NCBI GenBank assembly: GCA_025454925.1
Contig: JALONM010000015.1
Coordinates: forward strand, 1 to 55,647
Direction of reading: 5' to 3'
Source of the DNA: Cytophagaceae bacterium
GTDB taxonomy: Bacteria; Bacteroidota; Bacteroidia; Cytophagales; Cytophagaceae
Length of the DNA: 55,647 nucleotides
The notes under the pieces are model-generated. The model was not told the DNA's origin. It worked only from the letters and a program-made list of their open reading frames with translations, and made no database searches. The translations under genes and the position numbers were made by a program. Positions 43,257 through 52,258 of this stretch are shown here, piece by piece (within the stretch, counting starts at the first letter, position 1; the number at the start of each line of letters is the position of its first letter).

Positions 43257-45528
43257 CTGGGATATCCTGTTTAACCTTCTGCAAACTATTGCTGTCTGTA
43301 AGTTGACTTTGTTTGAAGCGTTCGCAATCGATTTGTATGGAGAGTTTTTCTGGTCGAGGGAAACGTTCCCGTTTAAATTGAAGATCTTTATCGTTAAATA
43401 AAGCTTCCATGAAATACGCGTAAATAGGCATTGCTACCCGAGCGCCTTGGGCTACGTAAAATCCTCGTAAATGTATAGCCCTGTCTTCTCCTCCTACCCA
43501 TACGCCGGCCGTAAGTTTGGGTACAATACCCATGAACCAGCCGTCGGAATAATTTTGAGTTGTACCCGTTTTGCCGCCTACTTCACCGCCTACCCCTAAT
43601 ACATTATAACTCCACAGTCCCAAGGCCGTTCCGCCTCTCTCTTCAGTGGCGCCTTTCAGCATATGTACCATTAGATAAGCCGTTTCTTCGTCAATGGCTT
43701 CTTTGGATTCCGGAACAAAACTTTCCAGCACATTTCCATTTTTATCTTCAATTCGAATCAGATACGTAGGGTCAATCCATACGCCTTTGTTTACAAAAGT
43801 ATTATAGGCCCCTACCATTTCATAAATGGAAACATCGTTTACCCCCAAGCAAAGTGCAGGTACTGCATCGAGGTCACTTTTAATACCCAACCGGTGTGCC
43901 ATAGAAACAACTTCTTCCGGAGAAACTTCCTGTATCATCCGGGCAGTAACCGAATTAATAGAGTTCGCCATGGCCTTGCGCAAAGTGAATGGCCGGTGGG
44001 TGAAAATATTGTCGGAATTTTGTGGTACCCAAATTTTGTTCGTATCCATCGTTGCAAATGACACGGGCGCGTCTAATACTTCATAACAAGGAGAATATCC
44101 ATGATCGATGGCGGTAGCGTATACAAATGGTTTAAACGTGGAACCCGGTTGGCGCTTTCCTTGGGCAACGTGGTCGTATTTAAAATATTTGTGATTAATA
44201 CCTCCGACCCAAGCTTTCACATGGCCCGTGTTCGATTCTACAGCTACCATGCCTGCTCTCAGAAAACGCTTGTAATACTTTAGTGAATCAAGTGTTGAGA
44301 AATTGGTATCGATTTCTCCTTTCCAGGAAAACACTTTCATTTTTCGTTTCACTTGTAACGCTTCCCAGATCTTGGCGGAATCCCCTTGGTATTTTTTACT
44401 TAACTCCCGGTATGGATCAATTCGTTTCACTGCGTTTTCAATGAAGTTGGGAATCTCTTTCATTTTTTCATCGCGCCAGGGAGTCATTCCTTTCCATTGC
44501 TGATCGAAAATTTTCTGGTTTTCTCTCATGTGTCGCATCACCGCATTTTCTGCATGATATTGCATTTTTGAATCGATGGTGGTGTATATGCGAAGGCCAT
44601 CGGTATACAAATCATAGCCTTTGGCTTTGCACCATTTGTTTAAATATTCTGTGATAAAGCTCCGGAAATACGTGGCACTCCCAGTATTGTGGTTTTCCAC
44701 CTCGTAATGCAATTCTATGGGTTTCACCTTCAGGCTGTCAAATTGTGCTTCGCTTAAGTAGCCGTATTTATGCAACTGTTCGAGAACTACATTTCTTCGA
44801 TTCAAACTGTTTTCGGGATTTAGTACAGGACTATAAAGGGTAGGGGCTTTAAGAACTCCTACCAGCACAGCTGCCTGCGATACACTAAGACTGTCAGGAC
44901 TGGTTCTGAAAAAAGTAGCCGAAGCAGTTTTTATACCATAGGCATTACTACCGAAATCAACGGTATTCAAATACATGGTAATAATTTCGCGTTTGGTATA
45001 AGATCGTTCGAGCCGAACTGCGGTAATCCATTCTTTCATTTTTACGATCACCAGATTGAGGGTACGGTTTCGTATGCTGCCTCGAAAATCTTTTTTACGG
45101 GTGTTGAATAAGTTTTTGGCTAATTGTTGAGAAATGGTACTGCCGCCTCCGGATTTTTTTTGAAGAATAAGCGATTTAAACGCCACCCGGAGCATTCCCC
45201 ATAAATCGATACCCGAATGTTCCTCAAACCGGAAGTCTTCGGTAGCGCGAAGAGCATGGATAAGATTAGGAGAAATTTGCTCGTACTCTACCGGGGTTCG
45301 ATTTTCTCTGAAATATTTGCCGAGAATAATTCCATCCGAGGTAATAAGCATAGAGGCTTCATCCTTCTTTGGATTTTCGAGCTGTTCCAGGCCAGGCATA
45401 GGGCCAAACAAACCGAATGTGTCGCGCGACACCATGAAAAACAAAAGAACAACAAACAAAAGACCAACTACAAAAGTGATCCAGATTCCTTTTATTATTC
45501 TTAAAAAAAACAGGCTTGATACGGCCAT
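43246..45528 (-). CDS. class A penicillin-binding protein (PBP1A-like glycosyltransferase/transpeptidase)
   Basis: This is a bifunctional peptidoglycan synthase on the outer face of the inner membrane. The 760 residues have an N-terminal membrane anchor at about 8-33. The glycosyltransferase motifs are ATEDFRFEEHSGID, GGSTISQQLAKNL and YLNTVDFGSNAYGI. The transpeptidase motifs are GSTFKPFVY (SxxK), SINS (SxN) and GGKTGTTQNYSDGWF (KTG). All residues needed for activity are present. It overlaps uvrC and lies 37 bases from the porW stop. Confidence 0.96.
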   Translation of the reverse strand: MAVSSLFFLRIIKGIWITFVVGLLFVVLLFFMVSRDTFGLFGPMPGLEQLENPKKDEASMLITSDGIILGKYFRENRTPVEYEQISPNLIHALRATEDFRFEEHSGIDLWGMLRVAFKSLILQKKSGGGSTISQQLAKNLFNTRKKDFRGSIRNRTLNLVIVKMKEWITAVRLERSYTKREIITMYLNTVDFGSNAYGIKTASATFFRTSPDSLSVSQAAVLVGVLKAPTLYSPVLNPENSLNRRNVVLEQLHKYGYLSEAQFDSLKVKPIELHYEVENHNTGSATYFRSFITEYLNKWCKAKGYDLYTDGLRIYTTIDSKMQYHAENAVMRHMRENQKIFDQQWKGMTPWRDEKMKEIPNFIENAVKRIDPYRELSKKYQGDSAKIWEALQVKRKMKVFSWKGEIDTNFSTLDSLKYYKRFLRAGMVAVESNTGHVKAWVGGINHKYFKYDHVAQGKRQPGSTFKPFVYATAIDHGYSPCYEVLDAPVSFATMDTNKIWVPQNSDNIFTHRPFTLRKAMANSINSVTARMIQEVSPEEVVSMAHRLGIKSDLDAVPALCLGVNDVSIYEMVGAYNTFVNKGVWIDPTYLIRIEDKNGNVLESFVPESKEAIDEETAYLMVHMLKGATEERGGTALGLWSYNVLGVGGEVGGKTGTTQNYSDGWFMGIVPKLTAGVWVGGEDRAIHLRGFYVAQGARVAMPIYAYFMEALFNDKDLQFKRERFPRPEKLSIQIDCERFKQSQLTDSNSLQKVKQDIPDGF

Positions 45529-45565
45529 ACTTCGCAGATAAACTTCCTACGAATGTACAAACTAA

Positions 45566-48088
45566 TCAGTAATTTTCTCTGAAAAAATTCTGGTAGGTTC
45601 TTACCCTACCATCGTTTTTAAATTTACGGTAATTTTCATCCGTGATATAAAACGAATCCTGAATGCTTTGCATAATGCCTGCCCTGAATAATGATTCATA
45701 AAACATTTTGGAAGGATACATAGCCTCAAACAACTGCACTGTAATTGCCGTGGTACTATCGCTGATCGCTTCTGCTTTAACTTGCAACCCAATTCCGGCA
45801 TAATTCTTCCGGATATGATCTTCAAGAGATTTAATTGTTTTACGTTGCTGCAATACATCGGTGCCCAACATAAGCACCACCAAATGCGGTTTGGAAGTAT
45901 TTGTGCTGTAGCGCACATCGTGAGCGCTGATTTTAGCACCCATGTTTTCCAAAGAAGCCAGGTGTTCTTGCGCGCTCTTTAGCAGTTCTTTCGCTTTGGG
46001 AATGGTAGGGCGATTGGCATATGCCTTTTCGGCAATAAACGCCTCCAGTTGGTCTTTATAAATAAGTGTATTTTTAGTTTCCCCAGTAATTAAAATACGC
46101 AAAAGATGAATTTTGTCATTGATGTCGCAACTGGGGTATTCTCGTTGCAAGTTGGCTAGCAAGGAATCGGCTTCTTTGTAATAGCGCTGTTGGTAAAGTG
46201 TAAACCCTTTTTCGTAATGCAATGCAATCTCTTTTTGTAATTTCTTATCCTCTTCTCTGTAATTAGGATTAAGCAGGAACCGCGCAAATTCGGATTTAGG
46301 ATATTCTGTAATCAAGCGGTTTTTGTAATGTTCTGCTTTTTCGACATCACTTTTTTCTTTATAAAGCAAATAGAGGGTATACAGTACCTCGGGATTTTTG
46401 GGGTTCTGTGGATAGCGTTTTAACAAAGATTCCAACATTTCTATGGAATTCTCTGGTTCATCCAATTTCAACTTATAGATTTTACCAACCTGCAGCATGG
46501 CTTCCTGAATCCGGTTATGAGAAGCCAGCCATTGTTCTTCCGTGCGGGGAATATCTTTCATGTAAGCTGCATAATCGATTTGTTTTTCTGTGGTGGCAAC
46601 TACCGAATCTTTACTTTCTGAAGTGGTATTGGTGGAGTCGTTTATAAATTCTGTTTCCTTGTTGCTTCTGCGCCAGTTAGGTTCCAGTACCCGGTTGCCC
46701 CATTTTTTCTTGAAGTCTGTGGCACCGCGTGCTACGGCCGTGGCATTGTCAAAATACCAATTGGAATTCGTAATTACAGGACTCCCGGTGGGCGTATTTT
46801 TTTGTTCCTGGGCTTTCTTCTTTGCTTCTTCGCGTTTTGCTTTCAGTGCTGCCAACGACTTTTCTCTAGCCACAACAGTATCGATGTGTACACGCAATTT
46901 TATAGAATCATACTGCGCTATACGCTGAAGGCTGTCTTCGTGCTTGATGGTTTTCAAACTTCGAACAAATTCTTCCAGAATTTTCTGACGTTCATTGATC
47001 TCTGGAAAATCTTTATTCGACTTGTCCCAAACAGACACTGTGCTGTCGTAATACAACTTCGCTAACTCGTAATTCTTTTTGTCGGAATAATAGATTTGTG
47101 CCGATTTTAGGTAGGAAGCCCCCTTCTGAAAATTATTGCCTTTATTCGATTGCACTGATAAATCAAGATGGGTAAGGGCTTCATCAATTCTTTTTTTCTT
47201 GTATTCAAACAAGGCCATCTCGTAATAAATCTTGTCTTTGTATTCTTCGTTCTTCTTATCCTTTAATAATTTCAGAAAGTACTTATCAATCTTTTTCTGT
47301 TCTTTACTCGATCCGGTGGATGCTACCTGATTCATGTAAAGTTTGGTATAAAAGAAAAGTTCGTAAGAGGGATTGTTTTTAAGTACTTTCCTGTAATTTT
47401 CATAGGCTGAAGAATCATTTCCTTGTAGTTGATAGATTTGCGCTACGATAAAATACATCTTTGCCTTTCTCTCTTTTTTCCCCCTCATTAAAGGAATGGC
47501 TTTCTCAAGGTATTGACGGGTTTGCTGGTATTGTTCTAGTTTTCGATAATACTGTGCTTGGGTAAGAAAAAAATCTTTTTGATTTATCGGAGATAAATTT
47601 TTGCGAAGCAAGTGCTCTGCAACAATACCTGCACTCCGGTAATCTTTTTTAAGAATAAAGAATTGTTCTAGCTGGATAAGGCCTTGATGCTTATCTTCTT
47701 CAATTTTACCATCGTTGATGACGTATCGGTACGTGTCGGCAGCAAGTTTCCATTCACCCCGGAGTATTCGGGATTTACCTACGAGCAGATAACTTTTTTC
47801 AACGTAATTACTGTTTTTATGTTTATAAATGGGGAAGGATGCTTTGGTGATGATATCGTCGGTTTTTTCCTTATAGGCTTTAGTCTCGTTGGTATCGATG
47901 GTTACCATGGGATAAAGCACATTGTTGTAGTCGTGCTTTTGTTTGTTTTCCAATTCATTTTCTAATTCCTTCATGCGCTCGCGACCAAGAAAATAGGCAT
48001 TGTCGCGTGCCGTTAGATTATGAAAGGTGCGGCTCAAAAACGAATTACTTTCCTGCGAACAAGACGAGAGTAGCATCAGCAGAAGCAA
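45566..48088 (-). CDS. porW: PorW/SprE, T9SS lipoprotein with TPR repeats
   Basis: PorW (SprE) is a periplasmic/outer-membrane lipoprotein that couples the T9SS motor to the Sov translocon. The 840 residues contain the lipobox LSSC at the start, FHNLTARDNAYFLGRERM, then many TPR units (VYPMV..., YYRKLEQYQQTRQYLEKAI, YENYRKVLKNNPSY, RYPQNPKNPEVLYTLYLLYKEKSDVEKAEHY). The frame starts with TTG (48088). The frame upstream is open, and a CTG at 48121 would give LKHHFHSIVPALLLLMLLSSC, a better lipoprotein leader. The promoter is at 48167-48174. Confidence 0.9.
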   Translation of the reverse strand: MLLLMLLSSCSQESNSFLSRTFHNLTARDNAYFLGRERMKELENELENKQKHDYNNVLYPMVTIDTNETKAYKEKTDDIITKASFPIYKHKNSNYVEKSYLLVGKSRILRGEWKLAADTYRYVINDGKIEEDKHQGLIQLEQFFILKKDYRSAGIVAEHLLRKNLSPINQKDFFLTQAQYYRKLEQYQQTRQYLEKAIPLMRGKKERKAKMYFIVAQIYQLQGNDSSAYENYRKVLKNNPSYELFFYTKLYMNQVASTGSSKEQKKIDKYFLKLLKDKKNEEYKDKIYYEMALFEYKKKRIDEALTHLDLSVQSNKGNNFQKGASYLKSAQIYYSDKKNYELAKLYYDSTVSVWDKSNKDFPEINERQKILEEFVRSLKTIKHEDSLQRIAQYDSIKLRVHIDTVVAREKSLAALKAKREEAKKKAQEQKNTPTGSPVITNSNWYFDNATAVARGATDFKKKWGNRVLEPNWRRSNKETEFINDSTNTTSESKDSVVATTEKQIDYAAYMKDIPRTEEQWLASHNRIQEAMLQVGKIYKLKLDEPENSIEMLESLLKRYPQNPKNPEVLYTLYLLYKEKSDVEKAEHYKNRLITEYPKSEFARFLLNPNYREEDKKLQKEIALHYEKGFTLYQQRYYKEADSLLANLQREYPSCDINDKIHLLRILITGETKNTLIYKDQLEAFIAEKAYANRPTIPKAKELLKSAQEHLASLENMGAKISAHDVRYSTNTSKPHLVVLMLGTDVLQQRKTIKSLEDHIRKNYAGIGLQVKAEAISDSTTAITVQLFEAMYPSKMFYESLFRAGIMQSIQDSFYITDENYRKFKNDGRVRTYQNFFRENY

Positions 48089-48134
48089 CGCAGGAACGAT
48101 ACTATGGAAATGATGTTTCAGAGTAAATTTTGGT

Positions 48135-48142
48135 TAACTTTG
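48135..48142 (+). promoter_or_regulatory. -7 box for the M23-like gene
   Basis: TAACTTTG matches TAnnTTTG, 46 bases before the ATG at 48188. It faces the minus-strand box at 48167-48174. Confidence 0.5.
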
Positions 48143-48166
48143 GCCTTTTGTTTATTATGCAATATA

Positions 48167-48174
48167 CAAATATA
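48167..48174 (-). promoter_or_regulatory. -7 box for porW
   Basis: CAAATATA on the plus strand is TATATTTG on the minus strand, an exact TAnnTTTG. On the minus strand a TTG lies 23 bases upstream of it (48198-48200), a possible -33 element. The predicted start sites of this and the plus-strand promoter face each other. Confidence 0.5.
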
Positions 48175-48187
48175 ATGGCCTACTTGG

Positions 48188-48970
48188 ATGCGTAAAACAA
48201 TTACTGAAAGATTAACGACCAAATACCAAATAATTGTAAGGAACGAGGAGAATTTTGCTGATCGTTGGATGATGTCCAGTACTCTTGCCAAGGGGCTGGT
48301 GTTTCTTGCCATTGCTCTGCTTTTGTTATTCGTTTTCTATTATTATCTATTGCAGCTTAGTCGTTTTATTTTTTCTGGAAATGATCAATTGGAAGAAAGG
48401 AAAGCTTTATTGGTAATGATGAGCAAAGTAGATTCCCTGGAGCAGCAATTGCAACACAACGACCAATTGCTCGCAGGCTGGAAGGTGATGATGAATGGCG
48501 GACAGCGGACAGTAAAAGACTCGTCCGTCTCTTCCACCCAGGCTCCTGTAGGAAATGATGCTGCGGACGCAGAGTTTGTGGAGGCCTATGAAAAAGTATA
48601 CGGAGTAAAACCCTATGAAGATCCAAATGGTTTTACTCGCCTGTATTTTATTCAACCACTCAAAAATGGCCGCTGGAAAGAGGAGTCTGGTCAAGCCTCG
48701 GTAGTTTCTAATAAGCCTGAAGCTGCCGTGGCCATTTCCAATGCTACTGTTTTAAACATCGATACTACAGCTGGGGACATATTGTTGCAGCACAAAGAGG
48801 GTTTACTCACTATCTATCGGTCGGTAAAAGGTATCTTAGTCCGACCCAAGCAATATGTGGCCGAAGGACAAGTGTTATCTCGCCCAGTCAATCAGAAGAT
48901 TCATTTTGAAATGTGGTTTCGATCCCGTTCTTTGCCGCCGGAAGATTACATCTCCTTTCCTTCAAACTAG
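48188..48970 (+). CDS. degenerate M23/LytM-like membrane protein
   Basis: The 260-residue protein has a membrane helix at about 33-56 (LAKGLVFLAIALLLLFVFYYY), a coiled coil and a C-terminal beta domain. This domain shows the peptidase M23 pattern, ending GDILLQHKEGLLTIYRSVKGILVRPKQYVAEGQ and KIHFEMWF. The first zinc ligand motif of active LytM enzymes (H-xxx-D) is absent and only one His near the end is kept. It is probably an inactive, regulatory protein like NlpD/EnvC-type amidase activators. A bactofilin gene follows after 270 bases. Confidence 0.75.
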   Translation: MRKTITERLTTKYQIIVRNEENFADRWMMSSTLAKGLVFLAIALLLLFVFYYYLLQLSRFIFSGNDQLEERKALLVMMSKVDSLEQQLQHNDQLLAGWKVMMNGGQRTVKDSSVSSTQAPVGNDAADAEFVEAYEKVYGVKPYEDPNGFTRLYFIQPLKNGRWKEESGQASVVSNKPEAAVAISNATVLNIDTTAGDILLQHKEGLLTIYRSVKGILVRPKQYVAEGQVLSRPVNQKIHFEMWFRSRSLPPEDYISFPSN

Positions 48971-48989
48971 TACCTTCGTTGATTGGCCT

Positions 48990-49235
48990 TTAATTTCTTA
49001 AGGGAATAGCATATCGATAGGGCATTCCACAAGCATAACAATCTTGTTTATTCATGGGTTGGGCCCAATTTATAATGTCAGCAGGCAACTTGAATTCAAT
49101 TTTTTTCGTATCTTCCAAAAGCAGTAAAAAAGTCCTTTTCTATTGCTATATACCTTAAAATAAAAATGGGCGGCTCAAAATTTCCTCAATACTAGGTTGC
49201 TTTGCCCCAATTAAAATTAAACCTGTAACCTCAGA
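48990..49235 (-). pseudogene. decayed coding remnant with a CxxC motif between the M23-like and bactofilin genes
   Basis: A minus-strand frame ending in TAA (48990-48992) reads, in order, EVTGLILIGAKQPSIEEILS, RPFLF, then three stops within seven codons (49140-49160), then KRTFLLLLEDTKKIEFKLPA and DIINWAQPMNKQDCYACGMP, ending in YAIPLRN. The sequence looks protein-like on both sides of the stops. In the stop region a different frame reads FKVYSNRK, as if two opposite single-base shifts had occurred in A/T runs. The intact C-terminal part could start at TTG 49118 (42 residues). No family is recognised. It may be a pseudogene, sequencing error or chance. Confidence 0.4.
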
Positions 49236-49240
49236 TTGTT

Positions 49241-49654
49241 ATGTTCAAAAGCGCCATCAAAAAAGAAGTAGAGCAAGTTATCAGCGCCAGTTCAATGATT
49301 GCCCAGGGAGTAGTGTTAGAGGGCAACCTCGAAACCACCGGTAATCTAAGAATAGAAGGAACGGTGAAAGGTAATATTAAATGTAAATCCAAAATAGCCT
49401 TGGGTGAATCTTCCATTATAGAAGGAAATTTGTATGCCCAGAACGCGGAAATAGCCGGCAAAATCGTAGGGCAGATAGAAGTGACTGAATTACTCGTGCT
49501 GCGTTCTACAGCCATTGTGCAAGGCGAGATTACAGCATCCAAAATTGTGATGGAAAGTGGTGCCGTATTCAATGGTACCAGCAAAATGAATTCCACCCTA
49601 ACCAAAATAGAGTTCGACGATGAGCGAATTTTTAAAGAAGCCAAAACCGCCTAG
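49241..49654 (+). CDS. bactofilin family protein
   Basis: Bactofilins are cytoskeletal proteins that polymerise near the membrane and often organise cell-wall enzymes such as M23 peptidases. The 137 residues have the beta-helix core: ISASSMIAQGVVLEGNLETT, NLRIEGTVKGNI, SKIALGESSIIEGNLYAQ, AEIAGKIVGQIEVTELLVLR. A charged C-terminal tail of about 35 residues overlaps the next gene by 35 bases. The M23-like gene upstream fits the known bactofilin-M23 pairing. Confidence 0.93.
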   Translation: MFKSAIKKEVEQVISASSMIAQGVVLEGNLETTGNLRIEGTVKGNIKCKSKIALGESSIIEGNLYAQNAEIAGKIVGQIEVTELLVLRSTAIVQGEITASKIVMESGAVFNGTSKMNSTLTKIEFDDERIFKEAKTA

Positions 49655-49844
49655 TAAAGCGTATGTCAAATATTCCAGCTTTGGCATACAATTTATTTTA
49701 ACGATCCTCCTCGCTGCTTGGGGTGGCCGTTGGCTTGATGCTCATTTCAAACAGAAAATCCCTGTTTTCTCTTTGATATTGATTTTATCAGCAATTGGAG
49801 GTATGCTGTACAAATTTATTCGAGACGTCACGAATGAACAATAA
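49620..49844 (+). CDS. AtpZ/AtpI-like F-ATPase accessory protein (ATPase gene 1)
   Basis: The 74-residue protein has two membrane helices, FGIQFILTILLAAWGGRWLD and FSLILILSAIGGMLYKFIRD, matching the short AtpZ-type protein upstream of atp operons that is thought to aid c-ring or Mg2+/Ca2+ handling (family knowledge, not firm). It begins 35 bases inside the bactofilin gene, so bactofilin and the ATPase accessory are translationally coupled. It has its own ATG at 49620. Confidence 0.8.
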   Translation: MSEFLKKPKPPSKAYVKYSSFGIQFILTILLAAWGGRWLDAHFKQKIPVFSLILILSAIGGMLYKFIRDVTNEQ

Positions 49845-49914
49845 AGTCTCTGGCCCTTAGTGAAAGCAGAGACTTTACAGGGTATCAAGTACCCATTCAT
49901 GAGTGAAATATCCC

Positions 49915-49922
49915 TATCTTTG
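49915..49922 (+). promoter_or_regulatory. -7 promoter box inside the atp region
   Basis: TATCTTTG matches TAnnTTTG, 25 bases before the ATG at 49947. It supports that start over the GTG at 49860 and suggests that the atp operon has its own promoter in addition to transcription from the bactofilin side. Confidence 0.5.
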
Positions 49923-49946
49923 TCTTCAGACGGTAGTTATTATTCC

Positions 49947-50333
49947 ATGAAGACCTTTACCCCTTTTCTTCTTTTCTTTAGTATCATAAGTCTGGTTGTG
50001 TGGTTATTAAGTCAATTTACCACGTGGATCAGCCATCAGATTTTATTGATTCAAGGATTTTTCTTTTGTATTTTTCTTATAGGACATAGGCTCTATTCGA
50101 TATCCAGGAGCAGGCCGGCTACCCAATTCCATATTTTCTACTTTACCTCCATGTCCTTACGTTTCCTAGGCTCAATTATTTTTCTTATGATTTTAGTTAC
50201 TCGTACTGATAATCAAAAGATTACCTTAATTGTGGATTTTCTTTTATTGTATTTACTTTACACCGGGTTTGAAATTTATTTTCTTATCAATAACTTGCGC
50301 ACCGATTTCAAAAAAGGTGATGAAAGTAAGTAG
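49947..50333 (+). CDS. hypothetical membrane protein of the atp operon (AtpI-like position)
   Basis: The 128-residue protein has four hydrophobic segments: FTPFLLFFSIISLVVWLL, the LLIQGFFFCIFLIGHRL region, FTSMSLRFLGSIIFLMILV and LIVDFLLLYLLYTGFEIYFL. The position between the AtpZ-like gene and atpB and the four-helix layout fit ATP synthase subunit I, but the sequence is too divergent for certainty. The frame from the GTG at 49860 is longer, but a -7 box sits within it. It overlaps atpB by 14 bases. Confidence 0.65.
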   Translation: MKTFTPFLLFFSIISLVVWLLSQFTTWISHQILLIQGFFFCIFLIGHRLYSISRSRPATQFHIFYFTSMSLRFLGSIIFLMILVTRTDNQKITLIVDFLLLYLLYTGFEIYFLINNLRTDFKKGDESK

Positions 50334-51366
50334 ATTTTTCCAATCCCTCGTAGTTGTATTCCTCCTAGGTATTGCACGATTGTCGTTTGCCGGTGATACT
50401 GCACACGTAAAAGATTTTAATGTTGGCGAGACCATCATGCATCACATTGGCGATTCTCATGAATGGCATTTCGCTACCGTTGGTCAAACACACGTTACCA
50501 TTCCGCTTCCTGTTATTGTTTACAATCCTGAAAAGGGATTGGATATGTTCATGGCTTCTAATTTTAAAGATGCCACTGGTCACATGAATCTTATGGATGC
50601 TCAATACGGCGACTACGTGATTCACCATGACAAAATCCATCATAAAAACGAAGCGATTCATGTAATGGATTTTTCGATTACTAAAAATGTGGTTTCGCTA
50701 ATGATCAGCGCGGCGTTGTTATTGTATATCTTCTTTACTATTGCTAAGCGTTACAAGAAAAATGCACTGTCTGCTCCTTCAGGTATGCAATCTTTTTTCG
50801 AACCTATCATCAATTATCTGATCGAGGAAGTAGCCAAGCCAGCCATTGGAGACAAATACAAAAAATACCTTCCATACCTTCTTACAGTGTTCTTTTTCAT
50901 TTGGTTTAACAACCTGCTTGGTTTGGTACCAGGTGGCGCTAACCTTACTGGAAACATCGCCGTAACGCTTTGCCTGGCAGTACTTACATTTCTGATTACC
51001 AATTTAAGCGGTAATGGATACTATTGGAAGCACATTCTGTGGACTCCTGGTGTTCCTCTGCCATTGCGTGTCATCATTCTTCCAATCGAAGTGGTAGGAG
51101 TATTTACAAAGCCTCTTTCCCTGATGATTCGTTTGTTTGCCAACATTACCGCAGGCCACATCATCATTCTTAGCTTTATTGGTTTGATCTTCATATTTAA
51201 AAGTGTGCTTATGGCTCCAGTTTCTATCGGATTCGGGTTGTTCATGAGTTTTATGGAATTATTTGTTGCCATCATGCAGGCGTATATTTTCACCCTGTTG
51301 TCGGCCATGTACATTGGTTCGGCGGTAGAGGTGCACGATCATGCGGATCATGACCATGGCCACTAA
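50320..51366 (+). CDS. atpB: ATP synthase subunit a
   Basis: Subunit a carries protons past the c-ring in the membrane sector. The 348-residue product has a signal-like N-terminus (MKVSRFFQSLVVVFLLGIARLSFAG) and a periplasmic segment of about 120 residues rich in His (HHIGDSHEWHF, VIHHDKIHHKNEA). It ends with the canonical membrane core, with PLSLMIRLFANITAGHIIIL holding the essential Arg and a FMELFVAIMQAYIFTLLSAMYIG end. The tail ends EVHDHADHDHGH. The His-rich N-terminal part and tail are unusual compared with E. coli. The start at 50320 follows AAAAAGGTG. Confidence 0.96.
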   Translation: MKVSRFFQSLVVVFLLGIARLSFAGDTAHVKDFNVGETIMHHIGDSHEWHFATVGQTHVTIPLPVIVYNPEKGLDMFMASNFKDATGHMNLMDAQYGDYVIHHDKIHHKNEAIHVMDFSITKNVVSLMISAALLLYIFFTIAKRYKKNALSAPSGMQSFFEPIINYLIEEVAKPAIGDKYKKYLPYLLTVFFFIWFNNLLGLVPGGANLTGNIAVTLCLAVLTFLITNLSGNGYYWKHILWTPGVPLPLRVIILPIEVVGVFTKPLSLMIRLFANITAGHIIILSFIGLIFIFKSVLMAPVSIGFGLFMSFMELFVAIMQAYIFTLLSAMYIGSAVEVHDHADHDHGH

Positions 51367-51412
51367 AAGTCTTAACTCCCATTAGGGACTTAAGTTTGTT
51401 TCACATAGTTAA

Positions 51413-51661
<249 letters not shown>

Positions 51662-51754
51662 TTACAAAGTCCGGAATGAGTCGCATTAGGTGACCATTCC
51701 GGAATTTGAAAAAATGAAACAAAATTGAATCGTTACTTATAACAAATCAATATT

Positions 51755-52249
51755 ATGAATTTAGTTACCCCGGAATTTGGATTACTCTTTTGGCAAATTC
51801 TAATTTTTGGAATCGTATTATTCCTGCTTTCTAAATTTGCCTGGAAGCCTATCGTGACGGCCCTGGAAGAGCGTGAGAATACCATTGCCGATGCATTGGG
51901 TGCTGCTGAGAAAGCAAAAGAGGAAATGAAGAATCTTCAGGCTTCCAACGAAAAACTTCTTCAGGAAGCTCGCTTGGAAAGAGATAAAATTCTAAAAGAA
52001 GCCCAGGTAACTGCCAGTGGACTGATTTCAGAAGCGAAAGATAAAGCATCGGCAGAGGCCAACCGTTTGGTAGATAATGCTCGCGTAGCGATTCAGAGCG
52101 AAAAGGCAGCGGCACTGGCAGAGGTTAAAAATACTGCCGCTTCTTTGGCACTTGAGATTGCCGAAAAGGTAATTCGCAAAAATCTAAGCAGCGATGGTGC
52201 TCAGAAAACATTGGTTGATGAATTCATCAAAGAAAGCAAACTAAACTAA
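51755..52249 (+). CDS. atpF: ATP synthase subunit b
   Basis: The 164-residue protein has an N-terminal membrane helix (LLFWQILIFGIVLFLLSKFAW, preceded by VTPEFG) and a long Ala/Glu-rich helix that dimerises as the peripheral stalk. The motif WKPIVTALEERENTIADALG is typical. It follows atpE by 93 bases and precedes atpH by nine. Confidence 0.96.
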   Translation: MNLVTPEFGLLFWQILIFGIVLFLLSKFAWKPIVTALEERENTIADALGAAEKAKEEMKNLQASNEKLLQEARLERDKILKEAQVTASGLISEAKDKASAEANRLVDNARVAIQSEKAAALAEVKNTAASLALEIAEKVIRKNLSSDGAQKTLVDEFIKESKLN

Positions 52250-52258
52250 TCCCTACTC

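Noticed and set aside
50230-50319. upstream start for atpB within the previous gene
   Set aside because: It would bury the signal peptide. The ATG at 50320 has a good upstream AAAAAGGTG.
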